64,000 nucleotides of DNA from NCBI RefSeq assembly GCF_019279795.1, contig NC_056734.1:4329369-4393368 (forward strand), written 5' to 3'. This document shows positions 22,930-31,781 of the stretch, one piece after another; the stretch's first letter is position 1, and each line of letters opens with the position of its first letter. The DNA comes from Protopterus annectens (lineage: Eukaryota > Chordata > Ceratodontiformes > Protopteridae). The position numbers were made by a program, and so were the translations under genes. Under the pieces are notes generated by a model. The model was not told the origin of the DNA. It saw only the letters and a list, made by a program, of their open reading frames with translations, and made no database searches.

Positions 22930-24160
22930 GTAGTTTAGAGGCAGAAAAGCTTTAGTGGACCTTGCTGTAGATATGGCTGGAAGGCTTGAATGGCCAGGAA
23001 AATTGCCCTCATCTATCGAACATTGATGAGTTCTTGTTTGTGTGGCTCTGGCCACAAACCCTGCACTTTTTGATGGCCCAGAGTTACTCCTCAGCCCAAG
23101 TCTGAGGCATCTGTATGCATGATCTGTGTGGGTAGGGGTGGTTGGAGGGGAAGACCTGGACTGAGGGTCACTTGTATTAACCACTCCTGGATTTCTAGTT
23201 TGAGGCATGGTAGGAGGGGAACCCTGTACTCCAAAGGGTGGGTGTGTTGAGTCCAGACTGACCGAAGGGACCATTGCAACTTTCTCATATGAAGTCTTAC
23301 TAAGGGTAACATGGGGATAGTGGCTGCCATGTAGCCCAGGAGCCTGAGGTACTGCCTTGCTGTCAATTCTGTTGACTGAAGGACAAGAAGTAGGTGTTCT
23401 GTCAAGTTTGCACTTTTTGGAGGGGGGAAGGTAGACTTTCATGACATCTGTCTGAATTCTGCACCCCAAGAAGACAATGTCTTAAGTAGGTTCCAGGTGG
23501 GATTTGGGCTAATTTATCTGGAATCCCAGAGACTGTAGGAGGGAAACAACAAGGTGTATATGTTGCAGGAGGGTCTCCTTGTTGCCTGCCTGTATCAGTA
23601 GAACATCCAGATAAGGGAATATCTAGATTCCCTTTGTCCCCCAGAAGGCAATCACTGGAGCCAAACATTTGGTGAAAACCCTGGGTGCAGTGGAAAGCCC
23701 AAAAAGCAAGGCAGAGAATTGAAAGTGAGAAGGGCTCATCAAGAACCTCAGCTATTTTTTGAAAGTGGGTTTTATGGGGATGTGAAGATAGGCATGCTTT
23801 ATATCTAAGGTGCCATAAACCCCTGGGGGATCAGAAGAGGGAAAAAGGTTGGTAGGGTCAACATCCTGAAGGTTGGGACCTTTAGGAATAGGTTAAGATA
23901 TAAGACATCCAGAATTGGTCTCCAAGGACTGTCTTTTCTTGGGACCAGGAAAATCCTGGAGTAGAAACCTCTTCCTTTTGCTGCGAGAGGCACTGGTTTG
24001 ATGGTGCTTTGAGCCAGCAGTGTTTGCAGCACTGGCTGCAGGAGGTGTAGCTGTTGTTTTGAAGGTTGTATGCCTTTTCACTTTGGGAGCATAAGCCAGG
24101 TGATGAAATACCAATTTTGAGGGACTGAAAGGACCCATTTGTCTGAAGTGATGGATGTCC
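22930..24160 (-). pseudogene. DIRS reverse transcriptase/RNase H relic
   Basis: Minus-strand pieces in several frames: GRGFYSRIFLVPRKD and WRPILDVLYLN (RT fingers, 24032-23805), then the palm block IFPYLDVLLIQ near 23620-23590. Downstream come RQYLRLLGYMAATIPMLP and RLHMRKLQW (connection) and the RNase H start MHTDASDLGWG (near 23110-23085) with a following KQELINV helix. The catalytic box reads YLDV instead of YLDD, and a stop sits a few codons before it, so the polymerase is dead. It would have copied element RNA inside Gag particles. Confidence 0.85.
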
Positions 24161-24237
24161 ACACAGGGAGGGAGTGAGAGAGGTGTACTGACAGAGGGAG
24201 AGAGGGAGGAGAAGAGGGTTGTAAGGTTGGCAGGTAG

Positions 24238-25988
24238 TCAGATGCTGCCTGCCCTGTCTTGAAAGGGTGATATCTGGCTAGAGGATGGTGTAGCTGTAGC
24301 TGGAGGGGCTTGCTTTCTGGTAGGTTTTCTAGACCTTGAGGGAGCAGCAGGGTGAGAATGTTTTCTAACGAAGTGTGTTTTAGCTAGGTAGTTCCTTTGA
24401 AATTTAGGAATAGTGGAGACTAGCAGGTGTTTCAAATCTTGCATTTCTTTCCCCTTTTGCTGAAGTGACTTAAACAAATCAGCCACTTTTGCACCAAACA
24501 AAGCTGTGTTGTCCATGGGGGCATCCATCAGCTTTGCCCTGAAATCATCTGGATGGGGCTGGAGGCATAGACAGAAGTACCTTCTTAAGGCAGCTGCTGA
24601 TGCTGCTGAACTTGCTGAGGCTTTAGCAGCTGATAACTGCACTTTATTGAGTGTCTGGTAACCTGGGAGGTGAGAGCCAGAAGGGAAGACAGTGAAGCTT
24701 TGGCAGCACAATCTAGTGTATCAGACAACTCCTTTGGAGTGCATCTGGTAGTTAGTAGCTCTGAAGGCCAGAGTGACAGAGATATCAATTTTCTTAGCCA
24801 GATGCTCCATGGTTTTGCTGTCTTTGTCAGCAGGAAGGATGGTGGTGGTGGGTAAATGTTTAGATGCCTTGTCTGTGGAAATGGAGATGGTGGCAGGGTC
24901 TGCTGGTGGACACTTGAGGAGATACTTGGCAGTCTTTGGGACTTTATAAAGTCTATCAGGTCTGCATGGAGCAGGGGGCTGTGAGTCAGGATTTAAGGAT
25001 GCTGAGGAGAAGGCATCCAGGAAGGCAGGCAGAAATGGGGGAACAGCAGACAGTCTTGGGGAATCCATCTGGATGAGGTCATAATACCTTTTTTGGACCT
25101 CAGTCATTTCAGAGGATTCACACTTAAAATGCTCTTTCATCTTGGAGATGGTTTCGCCAAAAGTCAAATCTCCAGCTGGGGAATCAGGGTCAACAGATTC
25201 TTCCTCTGGGGAACCGTACCCAAAGGGAGAAGAAAACCGGGAAGTGTATGAAAGTGATTCCTCAGATGAAGAATCAGAGAGATCTTCCTCTTCTCTCATG
25301 GGTGAGTCTGTGGTTTGAGACCTTGGACTCAGAATTGGAGGTGGGATGTTAGCAGTCTCTGCAGAGATAGGACGTAAAGCCATGACGGCATTAAACAGAC
25401 TTTGGCTGAAAGGCTGGCAGTCAGGCATGCTTACTGTAGGAGTAGAGATATGCTTCCTTTTCTCCTTCTTTTTTAGAGGCCTGGTGGATGTCTGAAGTGA
25501 GGAAGGCCTGGCGTTTGGAGACTGTAAGGAACTGGAGGGATCCGATGGACCTACTTAAATCACTGGTTCCCCCTGGCATCGGAAACCAATGCCAGTAAAA
25601 TCTCTATGGATGTTCCCTCCACATGGGATTGTGTGGCTTCCATGGAAGTACCCTCTATATCCGAGGCGGTGGAGCCTGATTCCTCTACCAGGCCGACATT
25701 GGCCACAGGCTGGGGGTCAGAAGCAAGAGGTGTAGCTGTAGTGGTAGGCCGTATAGTCTTGGCTTTCTTTTTTGGCATTTCAGTAGATACATAAGAGGAA
25801 CTCTCCATCCCTAAAACTATATGTTTTAATTTTTGATTCTCTAAATATAAGTTAAGTGCATGCAGATGGCTGTGCAATATTTTGGGCACAAAAGCCTGAC
25901 AAATGGAGCAGGCTTTGTAATCGTGTGACCGTCCCAAACAAAGAGACACTGATCGTGGGTGTCCTTGTGAGGTATCTGGTAGCCGCAC
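24238..25988 (-). pseudogene. DIRS Gag relic
   Basis: N-terminal part 25988-25560 has a DIRS-type Cys/His cluster (CLGRSHDYKACSIC) followed by a Lys-rich and acidic stretch. 25428-24721 holds the conserved central block DRLYKVPKTAKYLLKCPP and a DKDSKTMEHLAKK helix. 24711-24238 (shifted frame) carries ALFGAKVADLFKSLQQKG and a basic C-terminal tail. The three pieces are in different frames with a gap near 25430-25560, so it is broken. Gag packages the element RNA. Confidence 0.82.
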
Positions 25989-26132
25989 TTACATTTGCCC
26001 TTTCTGGATGACATGAGCAAGCATTAAATGAAAGAAAAGGATTGAAATGTTCCACAATAGGGCACTTATCTGATTTCTCGAATCCAATGGCCGTGAAGGC
26101 AGGAACACCTGGCATTCGACTGGTGGCTGAGA

Positions 26133-26318
26133 CGTTCTGAGGGCTGGTGCATGCAGATGTCATTCTTATGGTACACACTCCTTGAGCCATGTCAGGCATC
26201 CCATGCACCATACAGTGACTGAAAACTTTTGTATACTGGCCGGACATTCGCAAAGCAAGAGGAGTACACCATTATGCTGAATACTGCGACATGGGAATAG
26301 AAGGACATCTGGTAAACT
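26133..26318. repeat. right inverted terminal repeat of the DIRS element
   Basis: Reverse-complement partner of 22510-22692. It ends at the aatagaaggacatct block near 26297-26311. Confidence 0.9.
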
Positions 26319-26320
26319 CT

Positions 26321-26855
26321 CTTTTTTTGCACCTATAATATATGTGTGTTGAAACACAATTACCATATATTGCATTAACTTGTGTCTGTAAAATTTCTGC
26401 CAGATTTGTTACCAGTAATCCTATTTACCTTTTTAATTTCTGTGTGCTGTAATATATGTTAGCCTTTTAAATTTGTATCTTAAATATCCTGTAAATATTT
26501 ATGTGCTGTAATAATAGAAATACCTTTCTTTTTAACTTTCTGTCTAATGTACAATAATTATTATGTAAGGTGCACTGTATTCTGTACATTAATTAACAAA
26601 TTAAGCCTGGCCTGTTATGCCTTGAGTATATTAAATAACTATTACAACTTATTATTTAGATAACTTATCTTAATAAGCCTGTTATAAATAATTCTGTCAC
26701 TTTACCCTAAAGACTGAATAATGTAAAGTGTGATGTAAATGCATGCTGTGATGCTGTTAGAAATGTATTACTGAGTATGAATGTTATATTCTGAAATCTG
26801 ACAAATGTAGTATACTGAACTCATAACTGAATATGAAAGTCATATTCTGAAACAT
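26321..26855. other. AT-rich DNA split by the PLE insertion
   Basis: Composed of recurring 'tctgaaa', 'ctgtaat' and 'ttatattctg' phrases, the same style as 30.0-30.27 kb. The two pieces were contiguous before the PLE inserted at the ttctgaaacat target. Confidence 0.6.
26845..26855. repeat. target-site duplication, left copy
   Basis: ttctgaaacat, repeated exactly at 30004-30014 on the other side of the PLE. Confidence 0.85.
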
Positions 26856-27197
26856 CGGTTTGTGGCAAACGCCGAGTCAGAAACACGTAACTGGAACAGC
26901 GAAGTACAACAGCACAGTCTGTTAAAGCTAGTATCTCCAAATCAATCGTTGTATCCACAAAAAACGCCAACTGCTAAAATCTTCTTTATTGTGATGATAA
27001 AACAAACTTTGAACTGACATAAACCATAATCCACTAGTTTAGCGCTTTCATCTGCTCAGCGCAGACTTCTTCAGAACTAGTGAATGAAACAAAAACCAAC
27101 ATTTAAAAAACTTTTTGGCGCCAATACTATAATCATCTCTTAAAGGAACATAGTATTCACTATAACAAAGGAAACATACTATTCTCAGTGCTGAGAA
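26856..27197 (-). repeat. inverted 5' pLTR of the PLE
   Basis: The reverse complement of this segment matches 29619-29965 nearly base for base, for example actcggcgtttgccacaaac at the outer end and cagcactgagaatagta at the inner end. It includes an inverted hammerhead-like fold. Confidence 0.93.
27032..27082 (-). ncRNA. hammerhead-ribozyme-like fold (inverted copy)
   Basis: On the minus strand: an 8-bp stem I between CACTAGTT and AACTAGTG, then core CTGAAGA (the CUGANGA box), a stem II of six pairs (GTCTGC with GCAGAT, loop GCTGA), core GAAA, a tiny stem III (AGCGCT), and CTA as the NUH cleavage triplet immediately before the stem I 3' strand. One extra A follows the CUGANGA box. Ribozymes with very short stem III in pLTRs are known for PLEs. 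Activity is inferred, not shown. Confidence 0.65.
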
Positions 27198-27252
27198 AAT
27201 GGTTTGCAAGGACGTGTACTGTTTTAACAAAGAAATTTATGAAACGAAATGA

Positions 27253-29217
27253 AAGAAGAGATATTCAGGGGACAATATTACCACGGAAGAAAGAACATGT
27301 TTAAATGAAATTATTAATAACAAAGATATAAGAATTATGAAACCCGATAAAGGTGGGGGAGTGGTAATATTTTCAAGTCTATCTTACAAAGCTGAAATAT
27401 ACAAAATTTTATATGATACAGGTAATTATGAGACAGTCTCTATCAACCAAATTAATATAGGTTTTAGAAGAATAGACTTGACACTGGAGGAATATTTGAT
27501 TGACAATCGAATTACTCATGAAGTATATAAATTTTTAAAAGTAGAGACCCCAGTTATGGCACGCATTGTGGGGATACCTAAAGTGCATAAGTCTGTGGAG
27601 AAACCTCCTTTTAGACCTATCATTTCTGGTTCCAAGTCGAAAACATTCAATATAGGAATGACGATTGATAGATGGACCAAGCACATTTATAGCAATACTC
27701 CATTCATAATAAAAGATTCTTGGGATTTTCTGAGGCGGTTAACCCCAGAGTTGTGGTCGGACCATTTAATATTAGATACTATTGATGTATGTGACCTCTT
27801 TTCCAGTATACCCAAGGAGGAAGGAATTGAGAGGTTTGGAAATAGTTTAAGGAAATATTCCCAATTGAGTTGGGACAAAATTAATTTAATAATGGACATG
27901 ATGGGGTTGGTTCTTGATTACAATGTTTTACAATTTGAAGGAGAATATTTTAGACAATGTAAGGGGGTAGCTATGGGTGCCTCCTGTGCACCCATTTTTG
28001 CCAACCTAGTCATGTCTGATTGGGAAAATGAGTTTATTACTAAAAGTCAATATTATCCATACATTCATTTCTATGTTAGATTTCTCGATGATATATTTAT
28101 TTTATGGAATGGTTCAAAAGACAAAGTCAAAGAATTTACAGATTATATCAATGGAACAACATATTATCTTAAGTTTACCTATGAAATTAGTAATCAAGGT
28201 ATTGCATATTTGGATTCATATATTAATTTAACAAAGGATGGGTTCTCATCTAGAGTATATCGAAAAAGTACATTTTCGAATGATTACTTGTTTTACAATA
28301 GTGAACATCCACCCCACATATTTAAAAACATTGTCAAAGGACAATGTATTCGGGGAGCAAGGATGTCATCCAGCAAAGAATCAATGGAAATGGAAATGAA
28401 ATTTATTAGTGATTTATTTATAAATAGAGGCTATCCTATTAAAATGATTAAGGACACGATAAAATATGTGGTAAACAAATGGGGAAATATGTATCAACCT
28501 ATATTGGGTAAAATTTCAGAAGTTAATAAAACGAGTAATATCACTCAGAACAACATGAATAGAGTATGTGTCATCACATATACCCCATACAGTTATGTGA
28601 TCAAGGAAATAATTAGTAGATATTGGGACATTATTACAGTAGTGGATACACACAAAACTCTTTTGGGTAGTCTTCCCAGAATTGTTTACAAAACGGGTCC
28701 CAACATCAAAAGATTGTTAGAAGGAGGGTATTACAAGAAGAAAGGAAAACAACAAGAGAAGATTACAATGAAGAGATGTGAAAGATGTAATCAATGCAAA
28801 TATATTTATACTAGTGCAGATGTCTGCCTGGGTGATGTAAATAGGACAGTTATTAGAAGTATAGGTGGAAACTGCAGTAGTAAGCACATAGTGTATTTAG
28901 CTTTATGTCAGATATGTTCAGCCTATTATATAGGCAAAACAGAAAGGCAGCTAAAAAAGCGGATCTATGAACATTACCACAGAATTCAGAAGAAAGATAG
29001 CAAAAATGCGTTATATCGTCACATCAAGGAATATGGGGAGAATCACACTTTTTTATTTTTTATTATAGATCAGGAGCAAGACATCATATATGGTGGTGAT
29101 TGGAAAACAAGATTAGCCTGTAAGGAAAGCAAATGGCAGATGCTCACTGATTCTACTAGGAGTCCAGGTATCAATGAATATATAAGTATCAAACCCTTTT
29201 TGGTATTGGACTCTTAA
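27253..29217 (+). CDS. PLE reverse transcriptase with C-terminal GIY-YIG endonuclease
   Basis: First ATG at 27337 gives 626 residues, but the frame is open from 27253 and the upstream codons continue the conserved lead into MKPDKGGGVV, so the true start has been truncated away. RT: PKVHK (81-85), FRPIISG (92-98), motif A TIDVCDLFSSIP (148-159), motif B QCKGVAMGASCAP (207-219), motif C RFLDDIF (248-254, Asp251 and Asp252). A CERCNQC cysteine cluster (481-487) precedes the nuclease. The GIY-YIG domain runs from HIVYLALC (517-524) through YYIGKTERQ (530-538) to Arg542 and YEH. PLE enzymes copy their RNA at a site cut by their own GIY-YIG nuclease. All seen catalytic residues are intact. Confidence 0.93.
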   Translation, partial: KKRYSGDNITTEERTCLNEIINNKDIRIMKPDKGGGVVIFSSLSYKAEIYKILYDTGNYETVSINQINIGFRRIDLTLEEYLIDNRITHEVYKFLKVETPVMARIVGIPKVHKSVEKPPFRPIISGSKSKTFNIGMTIDRWTKHIYSNTPFIIKDSWDFLRRLTPELWSDHLILDTIDVCDLFSSIPKEEGIERFGNSLRKYSQLSWDKINLIMDMMGLVLDYNVLQFEGEYFRQCKGVAMGASCAPIFANLVMSDWENEFITKSQYYPYIHFYVRFLDDIFILWNGSKDKVKEFTDYINGTTYYLKFTYEISNQGIAYLDSYINLTKDGFSSRVYRKSTFSNDYLFYNSEHPPHIFKNIVKGQCIRGARMSSSKESMEMEMKFISDLFINRGYPIKMIKDTIKYVVNKWGNMYQPILGKISEVNKTSNITQNNMNRVCVITYTPYSYVIKEIISRYWDIITVVDTHKTLLGSLPRIVYKTGPNIKRLLEGGYYKKKGKQQEKITMKRCERCNQCKYIYTSADVCLGDVNRTVIRSIGGNCSSKHIVYLALCQICSAYYIGKTERQLKKRIYEHYHRIQKKDSKNALYRHIKEYGENHTFLFFIIDQEQDIIYGGDWKTRLACKESKWQMLTDSTRSPGINEYISIKPFLVLDS

Positions 29218-29618
29218 GTATAAATCAATTAATATATTACCCAAAATACATCATGTTAGTTATACATAGCAATTCAGGTATACATAAGTTATGTTTTAGC
29301 AGTTGTAGTTTTTTATAAAATAAGTCATAGTACACCAAATCATTGCAAATATTAATTTTATTTAAATATTTCATACATATGTATTTATATTTTATATATT
29401 TATATTTATATTTATATATGTTACATTCATATATTTAAGCACCAGTAATATTTTATATTGAGATTTTAAGAATTCAAGTACTATTATTAATTTTAAAGCT
29501 TTGTATATTTATGATCAATAGCTGGTGATATCGTTTGAATCTGTTGCAGTGCATAAAGGTACAAGCAGAAAAGAAAGTCAAAATGTTATTTTAAGCATCC
29601 ATATTTTAAGTATCCACA
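29218..29618. other. AT-rich 3' untranslated part of the PLE
   Basis: Very AT-rich with 'tatatttata' repeats at 29380-29420, between the stop codon and the sense pLTR. Confidence 0.7.
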
Positions 29619-30003
29619 TTTTTCAGCACTGAGAATAGTATGTTTCCTTTGTTATAGTGAATACTATGTTCCTTTAAGAGATGATTATAGTATTGGCACC
29701 AAAAAAGTTTTTTAAATGTTGGTTTTTGTTTCATTCACTAGTTCTGAAGAAGTCTGTGCTGAGCAGATGAAAGCGCTAAACTAGTGGATTATGGTTTATG
29801 TCAGTTCAAAGTTTGTTTTATCATCACAATAAAGAAGATTTTAGCAGTTGGCATTTTTTGTGGATACAACGATTGATTTGGAGATACTAGCTTTAACGGA
29901 CTCTGTTGTTGTACTTCGCTGTTCCAGTTACATGTTTCTGACTCGGCGTTTGCCACAAACCAGTGTTTTGGTTTCATTCGTTGGCGATTTTCATTCCTTT
30001 ATG
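29619..30003 (+). repeat. sense 3' pLTR of the PLE
   Basis: Inverted partner of 26856-27197 plus about 38 further bases at its right end. It contains the sense hammerhead-like fold and an aataaa at 29829-29834. Confidence 0.92.
29736..29786 (+). ncRNA. hammerhead-ribozyme-like fold (sense copy)
   Basis: Same architecture as the inverted copy: stem I CACTAGTT (29736-29743) with AACTAGTG (29779-29786), CTGAAGA (29744-29750), stem II around 29752-29767, GAAA (29769-29772), AGCGCT stem III and the CTA triplet at 29776-29778. Relative to the inverted copy one stem II base differs (C to T in the 5' strand), leaving a G-U wobble. Predicted cleavage is after A29778. Confidence 0.68.
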
Positions 30004-30079
30004 TTCTGAAACATGACTGAAACCTACATTAACATGATACATATTTATACTGAACATCTAAAATAGCTGTGTATAAATG

Positions 30080-30272
30080 TTATATTCTGGAAGCTAACTA
30101 AACTAATACTAAAGGAATACCTTTTCTGACAGTGTTACCTGAACACAGATGTAATCATACAATGAAATCTGGCAAGTGTTATATTCTGGAAACTAAACTA
30201 TTAGTAAAGGAATACCTTTTTTGTCAGCATTGTCTGAACACAGATAAAAACATAAACTGAAATTTAGGATCA
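30080..30272. repeat. tandem duplication of about 97 bp
   Basis: Both units start at tgttatattctggaa and contain taaaggaatacctttt and the phrase ctgaacacaga. A few substitutions separate them. Confidence 0.75.
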
Positions 30273-30830
30273 TAGGCTATTGGCTCTGAGGTCCTTATAA
30301 GCCTAGCCGAGAGTTTAGCCCAGGTTTAGACAAGTCAGCACCCAGAGCCCCTGTCCAGGAAGGACACAGGTGGAATCCCAGGAGTGTATTTTCTGTTTCC
30401 CATCCAGTTATCCAGGTTGCACTTAAAAAGGGATAATAAGGTACTCTGCTTGATGTGGAAAGGGAGTCTGTTCCACAGATGGAGGAGTCTCTGGGCCACA
30501 AGTTTGTCCCACCAACAAGTCCTATTGATATCAGACCAGGTTGAGGTTGTGGGTATGTGTTGCTCGAGTGGAGCTTGACTTGTGGATATGCAGCAGTCCC
30601 ATCAAGGCAGGGTCTGAGATTGCTTTGTATGCCAGACAGAGGTCACCTCTGAGGAGTCTGTATGAAACTGAGTAGAGGGACAGGGCTCTTAGCCTATCTG
30701 CATAGGGTAGGTATTTGAGGCCCTGGATTCTCCTGGTGAGGAACCTCTGTGGTCTCTCCAGCTGCTGCATGTGCTTTGCGAGGTACATGCTGAAGGGGGC
30801 ATTGTACTCAATAATTGGCCTTATAAGGGA
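30270..30830 (-). pseudogene. CR1 3' fragment (RT thumb to 3' end)
   Basis: A 5'-truncated CR1 copy. Frame 30788-30531 reads MYLAKHMQQLERPQRFLTRRI, then YADRLRALSLYSVSYRLLRGDLCL, closely matching the C-terminal part of ORF2 at 20.9-21.2 kb. The left end near 30270-30310 is the CR1 3' terminal block (ggctattggctctgaggt, aagcctagcc). Confidence 0.88.
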
Positions 30831-30834
30831 AGAA

Positions 30835-30930
30835 TGCAGGGATCAAAAAGTCATCATTACCAAGTCTTGAACCCAAGACCCTGTACATTAGAGTCAGAGC
30901 AACTCACCACTATGCCATATCAGTATTTAG
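30835..30930 (-). mobile_element. tRNA-like SINE head
   Basis: On the minus strand a box A tggcatagtggtgagttg is followed by box B gggttcaagact about 45 bases later, the RNA polymerase III promoter spacing of a tRNA-derived SINE. No cloverleaf acceptor stem was seen, so it is not a functional tRNA. Confidence 0.6.
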
Positions 30931-30937
30931 TACTGCT

Positions 30938-31781
30938 ATACATTTGTCTGAAAACATAGAAACATTTGCATACTTGTTTTAACTGTAATATGTATAATAG
31001 CACATCTGTAATATACACATTTTGACTTTAATGATTGTAGATAACTGAGACACATTTAAACTGAAAACTACTACTATTATAAAATTGTCTGAAAACATAA
31101 AAACATTTGCATACTTTAACTGTAATCTGCATAAATGCACAGTTGTTGTATAATATTTTAACTTTAAATAATACTTTTGTCTAGATAACTGAAATGCATT
31201 TAAGCAAACATTAAAGTTGGCTTTGGTTGTCTTGTCATTCTGTAGATACTTGAATTGTGCACCACAACTTCTGCCACGTTTAGGCCTTACTCTGCATTGT
31301 CCCAGTCACTGCTGAGGTATTGGAAGGGCCACTCCCATTGTCCTTGTTTCTTTACTGTTATACAGTTGTCTGAAAACATAAAAGCATTTGCATACTTGCT
31401 TTAACTTTAATCTGCATAAATGTACATCTGTCATATATACATTTTGACTTTAAAGATTTTAGATAACTGAAACACATTTAAACTGAAAATTACTACTGTT
31501 ATAAAATTGTCTGAAAACATAAAAACATTTGCATACTTTCACTGTAATCTGCATAAATGCACAGCTGTTGTATAATATTTTAACTTTAAAAAATACTTTT
31601 GTCTAGAAAACTGAAACACATTTAAACAAACATTGAAGTTGGCTTTTGTTGCCTTGTAATTCTGTAGATACTTGAATTGTGCACCACAACTCTTTCTAAG
31701 TTTAGCTCTTACTCTGAATTGTCCCAGTCACTGCTGAGGTATTGGAAGGGCCACTCCCAGTGTCCTGTTTCTTTTACACTT
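30938..31781. repeat. 422-bp tandem duplication
   Basis: The unit at 30938-31359 recurs at 31360-31781. tgtctgaaaacata occurs at 30945 and 31367, and again at 31086 and 31508, each pair 422 apart. Both units end with 'ggtattggaagggccactcc'. Each unit also contains two related half-repeats about 141 bp apart. Confidence 0.9.

Larger units (their letters stand above)
22491..26320 (-). mobile_element. DIRS-type tyrosine-recombinase retrotransposon, recombinase lost
   Basis: Bounded by inverted terminal repeats (about 22510-22692 and 26133-26318), with an internal complementary region at 22790-22900. Inside, on the minus strand, are Gag (25988-24238) and RT/RNase H (24160-22930). This is the DIRS layout, but at about 3.8 kb it is short of the usual roughly 6 kb. 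Gag and RT/RH are adjacent and the internal complementary region follows RNase H directly, so the tyrosine recombinase and methylase-like region have been deleted. It is therefore non-autonomous as well as mutated. Confidence 0.87.
26856..30003 (+). mobile_element. Penelope-like element with inverted pLTRs
   Basis: The insertion is flanked by an 11-bp direct repeat ttctgaaacat (26845-26855 and 30004-30014). It contains an inverted partial pLTR (26856-27197), an uninterrupted RT/GIY-YIG frame (27253-29217) and a sense pLTR (29619-30003). Inverted pLTR copies upstream and variable-length target duplications are typical of PLEs. The target duplication is still perfect, the two pLTRs match closely and the frame is intact, so the insertion is recent. 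The protein's N-terminal region is absent, so the copy is 5'-truncated. Confidence 0.93.

Noticed and set aside
22885-23469. 194-codon minus-strand frame, the longest in the DIRS element
   Set aside because: Mostly an out-of-phase reading. RT/RNase H motifs are found in the neighbouring frames, not in this one apart from its first residues.
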